A stretch of DNA of 8,910 nucleotides from CAYSEQ01 sp964430475 (GCA_964430475.1 CAYSEQ010000019.1:1-8910); one strand, 5' to 3'; positions 1-5,731 are shown, numbered from the stretch's first letter. Notes: generated from the letters alone by a model not told the origin. A program made the numbers and translations.

Positions 1-122
1 AATCCTCCGCCAAGAACAATTCCGAATAAAAAAACTAGAAGATATCCAAAGGTAGGTTTTCTTTTAGAATCGCTTGCTTTTACTAAATTAACTTCTTCTT
101 GAGCAGGATCTCGCATATTCAT
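1..122 (-). CDS. N-terminus of a membrane-anchored protein, cut by window edge
   Basis: Reading the minus strand from an ATG at 122 gives 40 codons without a stop before the window ends. The product starts MNMRDPAQEEVNLVKAS, then a short basic stretch (residues about 18-23, SKRKP), then a hydrophobic run from about residue 26 (FGYLLVFLFGIVLGGG). This is the pattern of a cytoplasmic N-terminal tail followed by a transmembrane helix or uncleaved signal anchor. A second in-frame ATG at 116 is an alternative start. The gene lies 181 bp downstream of the lipoprotein gene on the same strand. Its first 11 codons are also present in the second duplication unit at 1205-1236, which supports this start region being functional. 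The family cannot be named from 40 residues. Confidence 0.7.
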   Translation of the reverse strand, partial: MNMRDPAQEEVNLVKASDSKRKPTFGYLLVFLFGIVLGGG

Positions 123-303
123 TTTAAGCCTAGCAATTAAGGCGGTAAAAGTCAATAGATTTGATCGTCCGTTCTATCAAAAAGACTAACAAATCAATCT
201 AGCGAATGCATTTTTAATCTGTATCTAAATCTTGTAGTAGAATCTCGATTAACTTGTAAGTAGAAAGGCTATTTCTTACTCTCTGCCGAAAGAAACATTA
301 AGA
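123..303 (-). promoter_or_regulatory. Spacer with a possible promoter for the left-edge membrane-protein gene
   Basis: There is no gene in this 181-bp spacer. Close to the start codon the minus strand shows TTGACT (155-150), a 17-bp gap, and TAGGCT (132-127) preceded by TGC, an extended -10 arrangement. The -10 box ends 4 bp before the ATG at 122 and 10 bp before the ATG at 116, which would leave an almost leaderless message. The -10 matches consensus at only three of six positions, so this is a weak call. The same spacer is repeated at 1237-1417. I see no RNA gene or terminator in it. Confidence 0.35.
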
Positions 304-1047
304 TTAGGGAAGATTGGGATTGATACCGGTTTCCCCCAGCCTTTTTCTTATTAGATCCGAGACTATATGTCTACCCGCCCTTTTCGCCGCATATTTACTA
401 GCAAAGTCTTGAACCAACCTATCGATAGTTTGCAAAATATCTTCTTTCTCTTTAAAGGCATTAAGTTTCGTAGGCTCCATAACACTGCCAAAGTGTTTTC
501 CACTAAATTTTAAGACACCCTCTTCTCTATAAATACGAAACTCATGACTTTTTGCTTCACTTACATAAACACCTTCAGACTCCTTTCTAAATCTTACAAC
601 CTTGCCATTTGAAATAGCGGAACAGGCATAACAGTCGGAAAGATAATAATACACTAAGTAACGAGGTTCTAGACCCCCCCCTACCTCAGGGTCACCAACT
701 ATAACTATGTAATTGCCTTTTTCATTACCTCTTGGCTTACCAATTCCCCAAAAAAACTGAAAATCCGGAATTTCTGGTATGGCTGCAAACTCCGGAGTCG
801 GGGTGAGTTCGGGAGTAGGAGTACGAGTTGGTGCGGGTGTTTCAGTTGGAGTCGGAGTAAGAGTTGGAGTTGGGGTTTCAGTTGGAGTCGGTGTGTTGGT
901 TGGTGTGGGGGTTAGTGTTTCTGTTGGTTTTGGCGTGGGTTTAGGAGCTAAAGAACCAATACCTTCCCCGCAACCAGTAAGTGTGGTAGCGACTAAAGCT
1001 GCTCCTGCTAACCTCAAAAATTCCCTCCTTGTTATCCTTTCATTCAT
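304..1047 (-). CDS. Tat-exported lipoprotein with Thr/Pro stalk, copy 1
   Basis: This 247-residue protein is probably exported folded by the Tat system and anchored as a lipoprotein on the outer face of the membrane. Seen: a twin-arginine motif TRREFLR (R7-R8), a short hydrophobic stretch, and lipobox LTGC with Cys26 as the likely lipidated residue. Residues about 35-86 are a TPTPT/ETPTP stalk with little else. A globular domain follows from about 90 to 247 and contains a CYAC pair (C139, C142) and a charged helical C-terminus. The ATG at 1047 is preferred over an adjacent in-frame TTG at 1050 because the -10 box sits 8 bp upstream of that ATG. The C-terminal domain is not recognised; CxxC could bind metal or form a disulfide, but nothing shows which. 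The stalk suggests surface display. A second copy with an identical protein lies at 1418-2161. Confidence 0.85.
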   Translation of the reverse strand: MNERITRREFLRLAGAALVATTLTGCGEGIGSLAPKPTPKPTETLTPTPTNTPTPTETPTPTLTPTPTETPAPTRTPTPELTPTPEFAAIPEIPDFQFFWGIGKPRGNEKGNYIVIVGDPEVGGGLEPRYLVYYYLSDCYACSAISNGKVVRFRKESEGVYVSEAKSHEFRIYREEGVLKFSGKHFGSVMEPTKLNAFKEKEDILQTIDRLVQDFASKYAAKRAGRHIVSDLIRKRLGETGINPNLP

Positions 1048-1055
1048 CAATCCGT

Positions 1056-1083
1056 ATTATACACCACTTTTTTAAAAACGCAA
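1056..1083 (-). promoter_or_regulatory. Promoter of lipoprotein copy 1 (leaderless type)
   Basis: On the minus strand TTGCGT (1083-1078) is followed by a 16-bp spacer and a perfect TATAAT (1061-1056). TATAAT ends 8 bp before the ATG at 1047, so transcription would begin at or within a few bases of the start codon, and there is no room for a Shine-Dalgarno. Confidence 0.7.
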
Positions 1084-1102
1084 GTTTTTGTACCATTTGT
1101 AC

Positions 1103-1120
1103 TGATGATTCGAATTATCA
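1103..1120. promoter_or_regulatory. 18-bp near-perfect palindrome upstream of lipoprotein promoter (copy 1)
   Basis: TGATgATTCGAATtATCA is an inverted repeat with a single mismatched pair. It lies 20 bp upstream of the -35 hexamer, the position of an activator or upstream-repressor site. A pair of GTACAAA half-repeats (about 1089-1102) lies between it and the -35. No regulator gene is next to it. Operator function is inferred from symmetry and place only. Confidence 0.4.
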
Positions 1121-1164
1121 AAACATTTGATATCTAGAAATCTAAATTCAAAAAATCCTAAAAC

Positions 1165-1236
1165 CTACATGTGCCAATGTAAGACACCTGACAGGTGGAA
1201 ATGGACTTCTTCTTGGGCAGGATCTCGCATATTCAT
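1165..1236 (-). pseudogene. Truncated 5' stub of the membrane-protein gene created by the duplication
   Basis: The start of the left-edge membrane protein is carried into unit 2 but is cut after 11 codons (MNMRDPAQEEV). It then runs into the tail of unit 1 and stops at TAG (1167-1165), giving a 23-residue chimeric ORF ending HFHLSGVLHWHM. The upstream spacer is intact, so the stub may still be transcribed, but it has lost the hydrophobic segment and is almost certainly non-functional. Confidence 0.75.
1185..1197. repeat. CACCTG-A-CAGGTG palindrome at the end of unit 1
   Basis: A 13-bp perfect inverted repeat with one central base ends 7 bp before the junction between the two units. Together with the preceding TGTGCCAATGTAAGA it stands out from the AT-rich surroundings. 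It looks like the tip of a mobile element or a recombination site, but I cannot assign it to an IS family. Confidence 0.45.
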
Positions 1237-1417
1237 TTTAAGCCTAGCAATTAAGGCGGTAAAAGTCAATAGATTTGATCGTCCGTTCTATCAAAAAGAC
1301 TAACAAATCAATCTAGCGAATGCATTTTTAATCTGTATCTAAATCTTGTAGTAGAATCTCGATTAACTTGTAAGTAGAAAGGCTATTTCTTACTCTCTGC
1401 CGAAAGAAACATTAAGA
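1237..1417. other. Second copy of the 123-303 spacer
   Basis: This 181-bp stretch is the duplicate of 123-303, with the same weak promoter-like elements (TTGACT at 1269-1264 and TAGGCT at 1246-1241 on the minus strand). Here they would drive only the 23-residue stub. Nothing else is visible. Confidence 0.6.
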
Positions 1418-2161
1418 TTAGGGAAGATTGGGATTGATACCGGTTTCCCCCAGCCTTTTTCTTATTAGATCCGAGACTATATGTCTACCCGCCCTTTTCG
1501 CCGCATATTTACTAGCAAAGTCTTGAACCAACCTATCGATAGTTTGCAAAATATCTTCTTTCTCTTTAAAGGCATTAAGTTTCGTAGGCTCCATAACACT
1601 GCCAAAGTGTTTTCCACTAAATTTTAAGACACCCTCTTCTCTATAAATACGAAACTCATGACTTTTTGCTTCACTTACATAAACACCTTCAGACTCCTTT
1701 CTAAATCTTACAACCTTGCCATTTGAAATAGCGGAACAGGCATAACAGTCGGAAAGATAATAATACACTAAGTAACGAGGTTCTAGACCCCCCCCTACCT
1801 CAGGGTCACCAACTATAACTATGTAATTGCCTTTTTCATTACCTCTTGGCTTACCAATTCCCCAAAAAAACTGAAAATCCGGAATTTCTGGTATGGCTGC
1901 AAACTCCGGAGTCGGGGTGAGTTCGGGAGTAGGAGTACGAGTTGGTGCGGGTGTTTCAGTTGGAGTCGGAGTAAGAGTTGGAGTTGGGGTTTCAGTTGGA
2001 GTCGGTGTGTTGGTTGGTGTGGGGGTTAGTGTTTCTGTTGGTTTTGGCGTGGGTTTAGGAGCTAAAGAACCAATACCTTCCCCGCAACCAGTAAGTGTGG
2101 TAGCGACTAAAGCTGCTCCTGCTAACCTCAAAAATTCCCTCCTTGTTATCCTTTCATTCAT
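1418..2161 (-). CDS. Tat-exported lipoprotein with Thr/Pro stalk, copy 2
   Basis: The encoded protein is identical to the product of 304-1047: Tat motif (R7-R8), lipobox Cys26, Thr/Pro stalk at about 35-86, CYAC at 139-142, 247 residues from the ATG at 2161. Promoter and palindrome are duplicated too, so both copies should be expressed alike and the dose doubled. Downstream it is followed by the truncated stub rather than the full membrane-protein gene, so any co-transcription with that gene survives only for copy 1. The repetitive stalk-coding DNA (about 1904-2059) is itself prone to slippage, yet it is the same in both copies, which points to a very recent duplication or an assembly duplicate. 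Confidence 0.85.
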   Translation of the reverse strand: MNERITRREFLRLAGAALVATTLTGCGEGIGSLAPKPTPKPTETLTPTPTNTPTPTETPTPTLTPTPTETPAPTRTPTPELTPTPEFAAIPEIPDFQFFWGIGKPRGNEKGNYIVIVGDPEVGGGLEPRYLVYYYLSDCYACSAISNGKVVRFRKESEGVYVSEAKSHEFRIYREEGVLKFSGKHFGSVMEPTKLNAFKEKEDILQTIDRLVQDFASKYAAKRAGRHIVSDLIRKRLGETGINPNLP

Positions 2162-2169
2162 CAATCCGT

Positions 2170-2197
2170 ATTATACACCACTTTTTTAAAAACGCAA
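2170..2197 (-). promoter_or_regulatory. Promoter of lipoprotein copy 2 (leaderless type)
   Basis: Exact duplicate of the copy 1 promoter: TTGCGT (2197-2192), 16-bp spacer, TATAAT (2175-2170), then 8 bp to the ATG at 2161. Confidence 0.7.
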
Positions 2198-2216
2198 GTT
2201 TTTGTACCATTTGTAC

Positions 2217-2234
2217 TGATGATTCGAATTATCA
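2217..2234. promoter_or_regulatory. 18-bp near-perfect palindrome upstream of lipoprotein promoter (copy 2)
   Basis: Duplicate of the 1103-1120 palindrome at the same distance from the copy 2 promoter. Confidence 0.4.
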
Positions 2235-2298
2235 AAACATTTGATATCTAGAAATCTAAATTCAAAAAATCCTAAAACCTACATGTGCCAATGTAAGA

Positions 2299-2311
2299 CA
2301 CCTGACAGGTG
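2299..2311. repeat. CACCTG-A-CAGGTG palindrome at the end of unit 2
   Basis: Duplicate of 1185-1197. It lies 7 bp before the right boundary of the duplicated block, where the sequence changes to AT-rich simple repeat. Confidence 0.45.
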
Positions 2312-2318
2312 GAAATGG

Positions 2319-2589
2319 AATAAGTTTAAAATTCAAAGTTAAAAGTTAAAAATTTTAGAATCAAGAATTAAGAATCTAGAAGTAAGAATTTAGAATTTTT
2401 AATCATTAATCATTTTTTAGGAAATTTGGATTTTGAGAATTTCAATTTATTTAGGATTTAGCTTGTCTCCCGCCTAGGCAGAAATTTAGGATTTCTTAAT
2501 CATCAACCATTAACCATCAATCATTAACCATTAATAATTGTTTGGAATTTGTTTAGAATTTAGAGATTAGAATTTAGGATTTAGAATTT
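2319..2589. repeat. AT-rich degenerate simple-repeat spacer
   Basis: About 270 bp without a gene. It is built from variants of short words: GAATTTAG/GAATCTAG/GATTTAG, and an AATCATTAACCATC series near 2500-2535. The same style reappears at 8862-8910, so it is a genome-wide spacer type rather than a unique element. It lies downstream of the PAP2-type gene and upstream of the duplicated block. No terminator hairpin with a T-run is evident. Confidence 0.7.
2460..2483. repeat. GC-rich palindromic insert in AT-rich spacer
   Basis: A short segment centred on CCGCCTAGGCAG (2470-2481), with GCCTAGGC a perfect 8-bp palindrome, interrupts the AT-rich spacer. It is flanked on both sides by the 11-bp direct repeat ATTTAGGATTT (2449-2459 and 2484-2494). 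This may be a mini palindromic repeat element with target duplication, but the flanking words are also part of the local simple repeat. Confidence 0.35.
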
Positions 2590-3477
2590 TCAACTATCAT
2601 CACTCTTACTTACGAAAAAGTAGGCTAACCAAAATGCAAAGACGATATCAAGAAGGAAATGTTCGCCAAAAAAAATTACAGAAAAACCAATCATCAAAGG
2701 AATAATAAGAGAAAAATAAGTCAGCTTGCTTTTAAAATGTTTTATTAAAAATAGACTTGAAAAGGCAGGCCAAGCTGTGTGTAGAGACGGAAAAGCTGCC
2801 ACGGTATTCCCATATATAAAATATTGATAAAGACTTAGCGCAGCAAAATTTTTCACTACAGTTTCTTTAAGTAGATACCTCTCCAATCCAATATGAAAAT
2901 TATTTTCTATAATCCAAGGGGGCGCTGTGGGAAAAAAGAAAAAAAATATAAGTCCAACCAAACAAAGAGATAGAAATTGTCTTGCATAAATTTTGAAAAG
3001 TTTTTTCGACTTTAACCATAAGACAAAGGCAGTAGCAAAAGAGTAAAAATAGAAGGAAGTATAGAAAAAAAACGCTAAAGAGATAATGAAGGAATTTTTT
3101 CCAAAAAGTTCTTGCAGGAAAACAGTTGGAATCTTTGGAAAAATTGCGCTTTCAATATTGTAAATAATTTCAAGCGTAAAATTCTTGAAAGGAGTAAGAT
3201 CATCAATTATCCCCCTTATAAACTCGTAAGACATAAAAAAACCTATCAGGAAAAGCCAATCTTTAATAAACTCCTTAATTCGGGGCGTTAAAAAAACTAG
3301 TATGAGAAAAAGAAATTCAAAAAAAAGAATTTCTGGCGTTGCGTGGAGCACAAAAAGGTTTATAAAAGCAATATATGCTGATACTATCAAAAACCAAAAT
3401 TTTAGATTTTCATATACAGGATATTTTAACCAATTCTTCATAAGTTTTTTAAAAATATATTCCACACATCTTTCCAA
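2590..3477 (-). CDS. PAP2-superfamily integral membrane phosphatase/transferase
   Basis: A 295-residue protein with about six to eight hydrophobic segments (roughly 27-45, 48-64, 73-90, 128-154, 166-184, 253-271, 274-290). It carries the PAP2 signature in the AUR1-like form: FPTAPPW (182-188), AAFPSLHTAW (227-236, catalytic-type His233) and GEHFLLD (271-277, His273 and Asp277). Family members remove or transfer phosphate-linked head groups on lipids such as polyprenyl pyrophosphate, phosphatidate or phosphoinositides; the substrate here is unknown. Active-site residues face the outer surface in this family. The TTG at 3477 gives the longest frame, but ATG at 3441 (residue 13) is a realistic alternative, as neither has a clear Shine-Dalgarno. 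A 12-bp inverted repeat straddles the TTG. It follows the ligase and broken small gene on the same strand, 134 bp from the latter, so it may be a separate transcription unit. Confidence 0.8.
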   Translation of the reverse strand: MERCVEYIFKKLMKNWLKYPVYENLKFWFLIVSAYIAFINLFVLHATPEILFFEFLFLILVFLTPRIKEFIKDWLFLIGFFMSYEFIRGIIDDLTPFKNFTLEIIYNIESAIFPKIPTVFLQELFGKNSFIISLAFFFYTSFYFYSFATAFVLWLKSKKLFKIYARQFLSLCLVGLIFFFFFPTAPPWIIENNFHIGLERYLLKETVVKNFAALSLYQYFIYGNTVAAFPSLHTAWPAFSSLFLIKHFKSKLTYFSLIIPLMIGFSVIFFGEHFLLDIVFAFWLAYFFVSKSDDS

Positions 3478-3498
3478 AGTATATCCGTGTGGAATATA
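3456..3498. promoter_or_regulatory. 12-bp perfect inverted repeat at the start of the PAP2 gene
   Basis: TATATTCCACAC (3456-3467) and GTGTGGAATATA (3487-3498) are exact inverted repeats separated by 19 bp. The loop holds the proposed TTG start and a smaller CTTTCCAAAG symmetry. The right arm contains TATATT on the minus strand, a possible -10 box. It could be an operator for a dimeric repressor or an mRNA hairpin covering the start. If the ATG at 3441 is the true start, the element lies wholly upstream. Confidence 0.45.
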
Positions 3499-3611
3499 GA
3501 CAAGTAATTTTAGAAAATCTTAAAAAACGCAATCTCTTAGTAAACCCCACCAAATTTAAATTTAAAAATTCTTCTTTTAAAACCTCTAATCCCTAATCCT
3601 TTAGACTACGC
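3499..3611. other. Intergenic, no gene seen
   Basis: An AT-rich 113-bp stretch between the broken small gene and the PAP2 gene. It contains TTGCGT (3532-3527, minus), the same -35-like word as the lipoprotein promoter, but no well-spaced -10 accompanies it. Confidence 0.4.
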
Positions 3612-3882
3612 TTAAGTTGAAAATTCATCCAATTCTTGGCGTTTCTTTAAAGCTTTTAAAACCTTTTAGAAGCATTGTAAGGCAAGTTTCCCTCAACCTT
3701 CAATAATTTGATATTTAGGTTATCTTGCATAAATTGGGAATGATTCAGGTATTTTTTTACGAGGATAATTATCACAGATTTTTGTCTTTTATCTTTAGCC
3801 TCACCAAGACCAAACTTGCGTAAAAGTCCTTAGAATTTAAGCATTTCTTACTTAAATTTTTAATCTTTTCCACTTCAAGCAT
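3612..3882 (-). pseudogene. Frameshifted small gene coupled to the ligase (about 90 residues if restored)
   Basis: An ATG at 3882 shares its A with the ligase stop codon (TAATG), a translational-coupling arrangement. The frame opens MLEVEKIKNLSKKCLNSKDF and stops after 36 codons. One added T in the T4 run at 3825-3822 (minus strand) moves it into a frame continuing LRKFGLGEAKDKRQKSVIII and ending near LLKVEGNLPYNASKRF. One more T in the T4 run at 3661-3658 leads on to LKALKKRQELDEFST and a TAA at 3614-3612. The restored product is about 90 residues, basic and soluble, with no transmembrane segment. I do not recognise the family. It lacks the Cys and His motifs of a lasso B2 transglutaminase-like protease. 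Either the gene is dead or the bases are wrong. Confidence 0.5.
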
Positions 3883-5501
3883 TATATAGCGACTTTAACA
3901 GCATTTTGTTGGATAAAATATTCAAGCTCTAAAAGATTTATCAAATAAGCCATTGTCTCGCCATCCATATAATCCCCTAACTTCCCACTTGAGATGTTTT
4001 TAAAAATCTCTGAGGCTCTTACCCAACCATTTTGCCCCAATACAGAATTGCTTAGAATAGAACATACTAACTTTTTTCTCTCAATTAAAAAGCGATGATA
4101 ATGTTTTTCCGTTCCACCCTTTTCTTTAAACTGGCTTTGAGTAAAGATGTCTCCTCTTCTTTCCCAAATTTTTAGCTTTAACTTTGATTTTGGAATGCCT
4201 TCGCTAGGAATTCCACGCGCAATTTGAAGGAGACGCAAGTCCACAAAAGGAGTCATTGACCAAACCCCCGCTTCCCAAGCAAAAGGGAAAGTCTCTATAA
4301 AAAGTGTGGCTACCGAATTTGAAATTATTAACGGGTAAACTTCTTCCTGCCTAAACCTCTCTTTATCTAATAGCTTTTCCACTCCTTTTTCCGTCAAAAT
4401 CCTGTCTATCCCATATTTTCTAAGAGACTGGAAGATAAAGTACCTTCTTCGTTTAGGAAACCGCAATTTTATTTCAAAGGTTTTATCACTTGACCAATAT
4501 GCTTCATCTCCTCCCTCACCGGTAAAACGAGCTAAATTACCTTCCTTCTTTAGCAAGCTAAGAAATCTATAAACCTGGGATTTTTGAATATAGCTGGGTT
4601 TTATTTTAATAAATTCTAGGTCCTTATTTGTGGAAAAAGGGAACAAATCATCGTATTCCACAAATCTAACATCCAATTTGTGCTTATTCGCAAATTCCAA
4701 AACTACCTCAGGTTGAGTATCAGATAACGCGTCTTTGGCAATTTCAGAATAACAGACAAAGCCTTTTGAATAATTCTTTTTTACTAAATAAGTAACTAAA
4801 GAACTATCCAAACCCGAAGAAATCTCGCTACAAAATTTAAACTCTCCAAGAGATTCTACCCTTTCCCTCACTAGTAAGTCCAAAGTATGATAAAAAGCAT
4901 CAGCAAAATCCTCTAATCTCTTAAACTTCTCAAAGGGGGTTTCTAGAAACTTACGATAACCAAGCACTTTTTTTATCTTATATGTGCCATCGCTTCTAAA
5001 CTCGCCTAGGCTTCCAGGTGGTAAAAGAAAAATCTCCTCAATAATTGTTTTATCTGAAACTTGGACATCCCTATAAATAAATTCCAAGGCTCTATTAATA
5101 TTGAGCTTTGGAAAATCCAGCTGTTTAAAAATATTGTAAAAGGATGTAGAGAAAGCAAATAAATCTTTAGAAGCAATAAAGTAACAAGGAAATTTACCAA
5201 ATTGATCGCTTATAACAAAAAACTTCTTTTCATCCAAGTCAAAATAAAAAATAAGAAAATCTCCATTTATTGAAGCAATGCCCGACCAGGATTTATCTTG
5301 GCAAAGTTTTACAATATCTTTCACACTCAACCTTGGACTAAAGGCAACAAAATACCCGCCTGCCAAGAAATTTTCTTCTCTTATTAAAAATTTGGGTGGA
5401 AATTTATTTTCCGGAAGAAGTAGATTCTTTGCCACATCGTCAACTGAATTTAGTTTTTCTAAATCTGAAATCTTGAATTTTAAGAAAAAATGGCTCCTCA
5501 T
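3882..5501 (-). CDS. Asparagine-synthase-like ATP-dependent ligase without glutaminase Cys (lasso cyclase-like)
   Basis: This 539-residue protein has the two-domain layout of class B asparagine synthetases. Residues about 40-165 resemble the Ntn glutaminase fold (SGIASINGDF at 73-82, SDQFGKFPCYF at 98-108), but the protein starts MRSHFF, so the Cys2 nucleophile is absent and glutamine hydrolysis is not expected. The synthetase half has the PP-loop SSGLDSS (228-234), GEGGDEAYW (328-336) and a late PFVDLRLL segment typical of the family. Such proteins adenylate a carboxylate and pass it to an amine; Cys-less relatives include lasso cyclases (McjC type) and beta-lactam synthetases. The start is fixed by an ATGA overlap with the preceding RRE-like gene, and its TAA overlaps the next ATG. 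The RRE partner favours a RiPP ligase; a plain amidotransferase of surface-polymer synthesis is the alternative. Confidence 0.75.
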   Translation of the reverse strand: MRSHFFLKFKISDLEKLNSVDDVAKNLLLPENKFPPKFLIREENFLAGGYFVAFSPRLSVKDIVKLCQDKSWSGIASINGDFLIFYFDLDEKKFFVISDQFGKFPCYFIASKDLFAFSTSFYNIFKQLDFPKLNINRALEFIYRDVQVSDKTIIEEIFLLPPGSLGEFRSDGTYKIKKVLGYRKFLETPFEKFKRLEDFADAFYHTLDLLVRERVESLGEFKFCSEISSGLDSSLVTYLVKKNYSKGFVCYSEIAKDALSDTQPEVVLEFANKHKLDVRFVEYDDLFPFSTNKDLEFIKIKPSYIQKSQVYRFLSLLKKEGNLARFTGEGGDEAYWSSDKTFEIKLRFPKRRRYFIFQSLRKYGIDRILTEKGVEKLLDKERFRQEEVYPLIISNSVATLFIETFPFAWEAGVWSMTPFVDLRLLQIARGIPSEGIPKSKLKLKIWERRGDIFTQSQFKEKGGTEKHYHRFLIERKKLVCSILSNSVLGQNGWVRASEIFKNISSGKLGDYMDGETMAYLINLLELEYFIQQNAVKVAI

Positions 5502-5726
5502 TTTAATAAAATAACATTATTATCAAGCATTTTTCTCAAAAACTCCAAAAGGCTACTCCTATCTTCTTCGACTCCAATCTCAGAAGGAAACCATTTTCTC
5601 AAAAAGGTCGGTAATATTTCCTAAATTCTCCGCTGAAGGTCCGTTATCAATATTCTTGACAGCCATCTCAACACCTAAATCTACAGGCATCTTTGCCTCA
5701 AAGTCAACGAAAATCTCCACACTCAT
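5498..5726 (-). pseudogene. PqqD-like / RRE small protein gene with one frameshift
   Basis: From the ATG at 5726 the frame reads MSVEIFVDFEAKMPVDLG onward for 48 codons and stops at 5582-5580. A second frame overlaps its end, reads LRKWFPSEIGVEEDRSSLLE then FLRKMLDNNVILLK, and terminates in a TGA that overlaps the ligase ATG as ATGA. Removing one T from the T5 run at 5605-5601 (minus strand) joins them into a 75-residue protein. The restored C-terminal half has the PqqD pattern: NG, a helix, FP, acidic residues, then a final FLxxMxxxxVI helix. In RiPP pathways such domains bind the precursor leader and deliver it to the maturation enzyme. The assignment rests on pattern and context, and the N-terminal half is a poor match, so it is moderate. 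Decay, sequencing error and programmed +1 frameshifting are all possible. Confidence 0.5.
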
Positions 5727-5731
5727 TTTCT

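Larger units (their letters stand above)
91..1204. repeat. Tandem duplication, unit 1 (1114 bp)
   Basis: Everything from 91 to 1204 recurs at 1205-2318 in the same orientation and directly adjacent. The only difference I found is A102 versus G1216, a synonymous Ala codon change in the membrane-protein start. The unit contains the 5' end of the membrane-protein gene, 181 bp of spacer, a complete lipoprotein gene and its promoter region. The left boundary is clear because 83-90 no longer matches 1197-1204. Confidence 0.95.
1205..2318. repeat. Tandem duplication, unit 2 (1114 bp)
   Basis: Second copy of the 91-1204 unit. It ends at 2318: beyond it the sequence becomes AT-rich simple repeat, whereas unit 1 is followed by unit 2. 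Only one base of homology (A) is shared at the junction, so long-repeat recombination is not obvious from the flanks. A scaffold or assembly artefact would also give this picture, although the one mismatch argues mildly for two real copies. Confidence 0.95.

Noticed and set aside
779..1075. 98-codon plus-strand ORF rich in Val-Gly repeats (and its duplicate at 1893-2189)
   Set aside because: It is the antisense reading of the Thr/Pro stalk and signal region of the lipoprotein gene. The repeat composition keeps the opposite frame open.
2495..2535. Regular AATCATTAACC-like units that might be a CRISPR array
   Set aside because: Units are about 7-13 bp with no spacers of constant length; it is simple repeat.
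3302..3499. 65-codon plus-strand ORF
   Set aside because: Antisense to the PAP2 gene N-terminus, with no supporting signals.
3499..3882. A degraded lasso B2 transglutaminase-like protease filling the gap after the ligase
   Set aside because: The space and coupling fit, but the restored frames show no catalytic Cys, HAW-type His motif or family-like N-terminus.
5006..5200. 64-codon minus-strand ORF inside the ligase
   Set aside because: It overlaps the intact ligase frame on the same strand and has no start signal.
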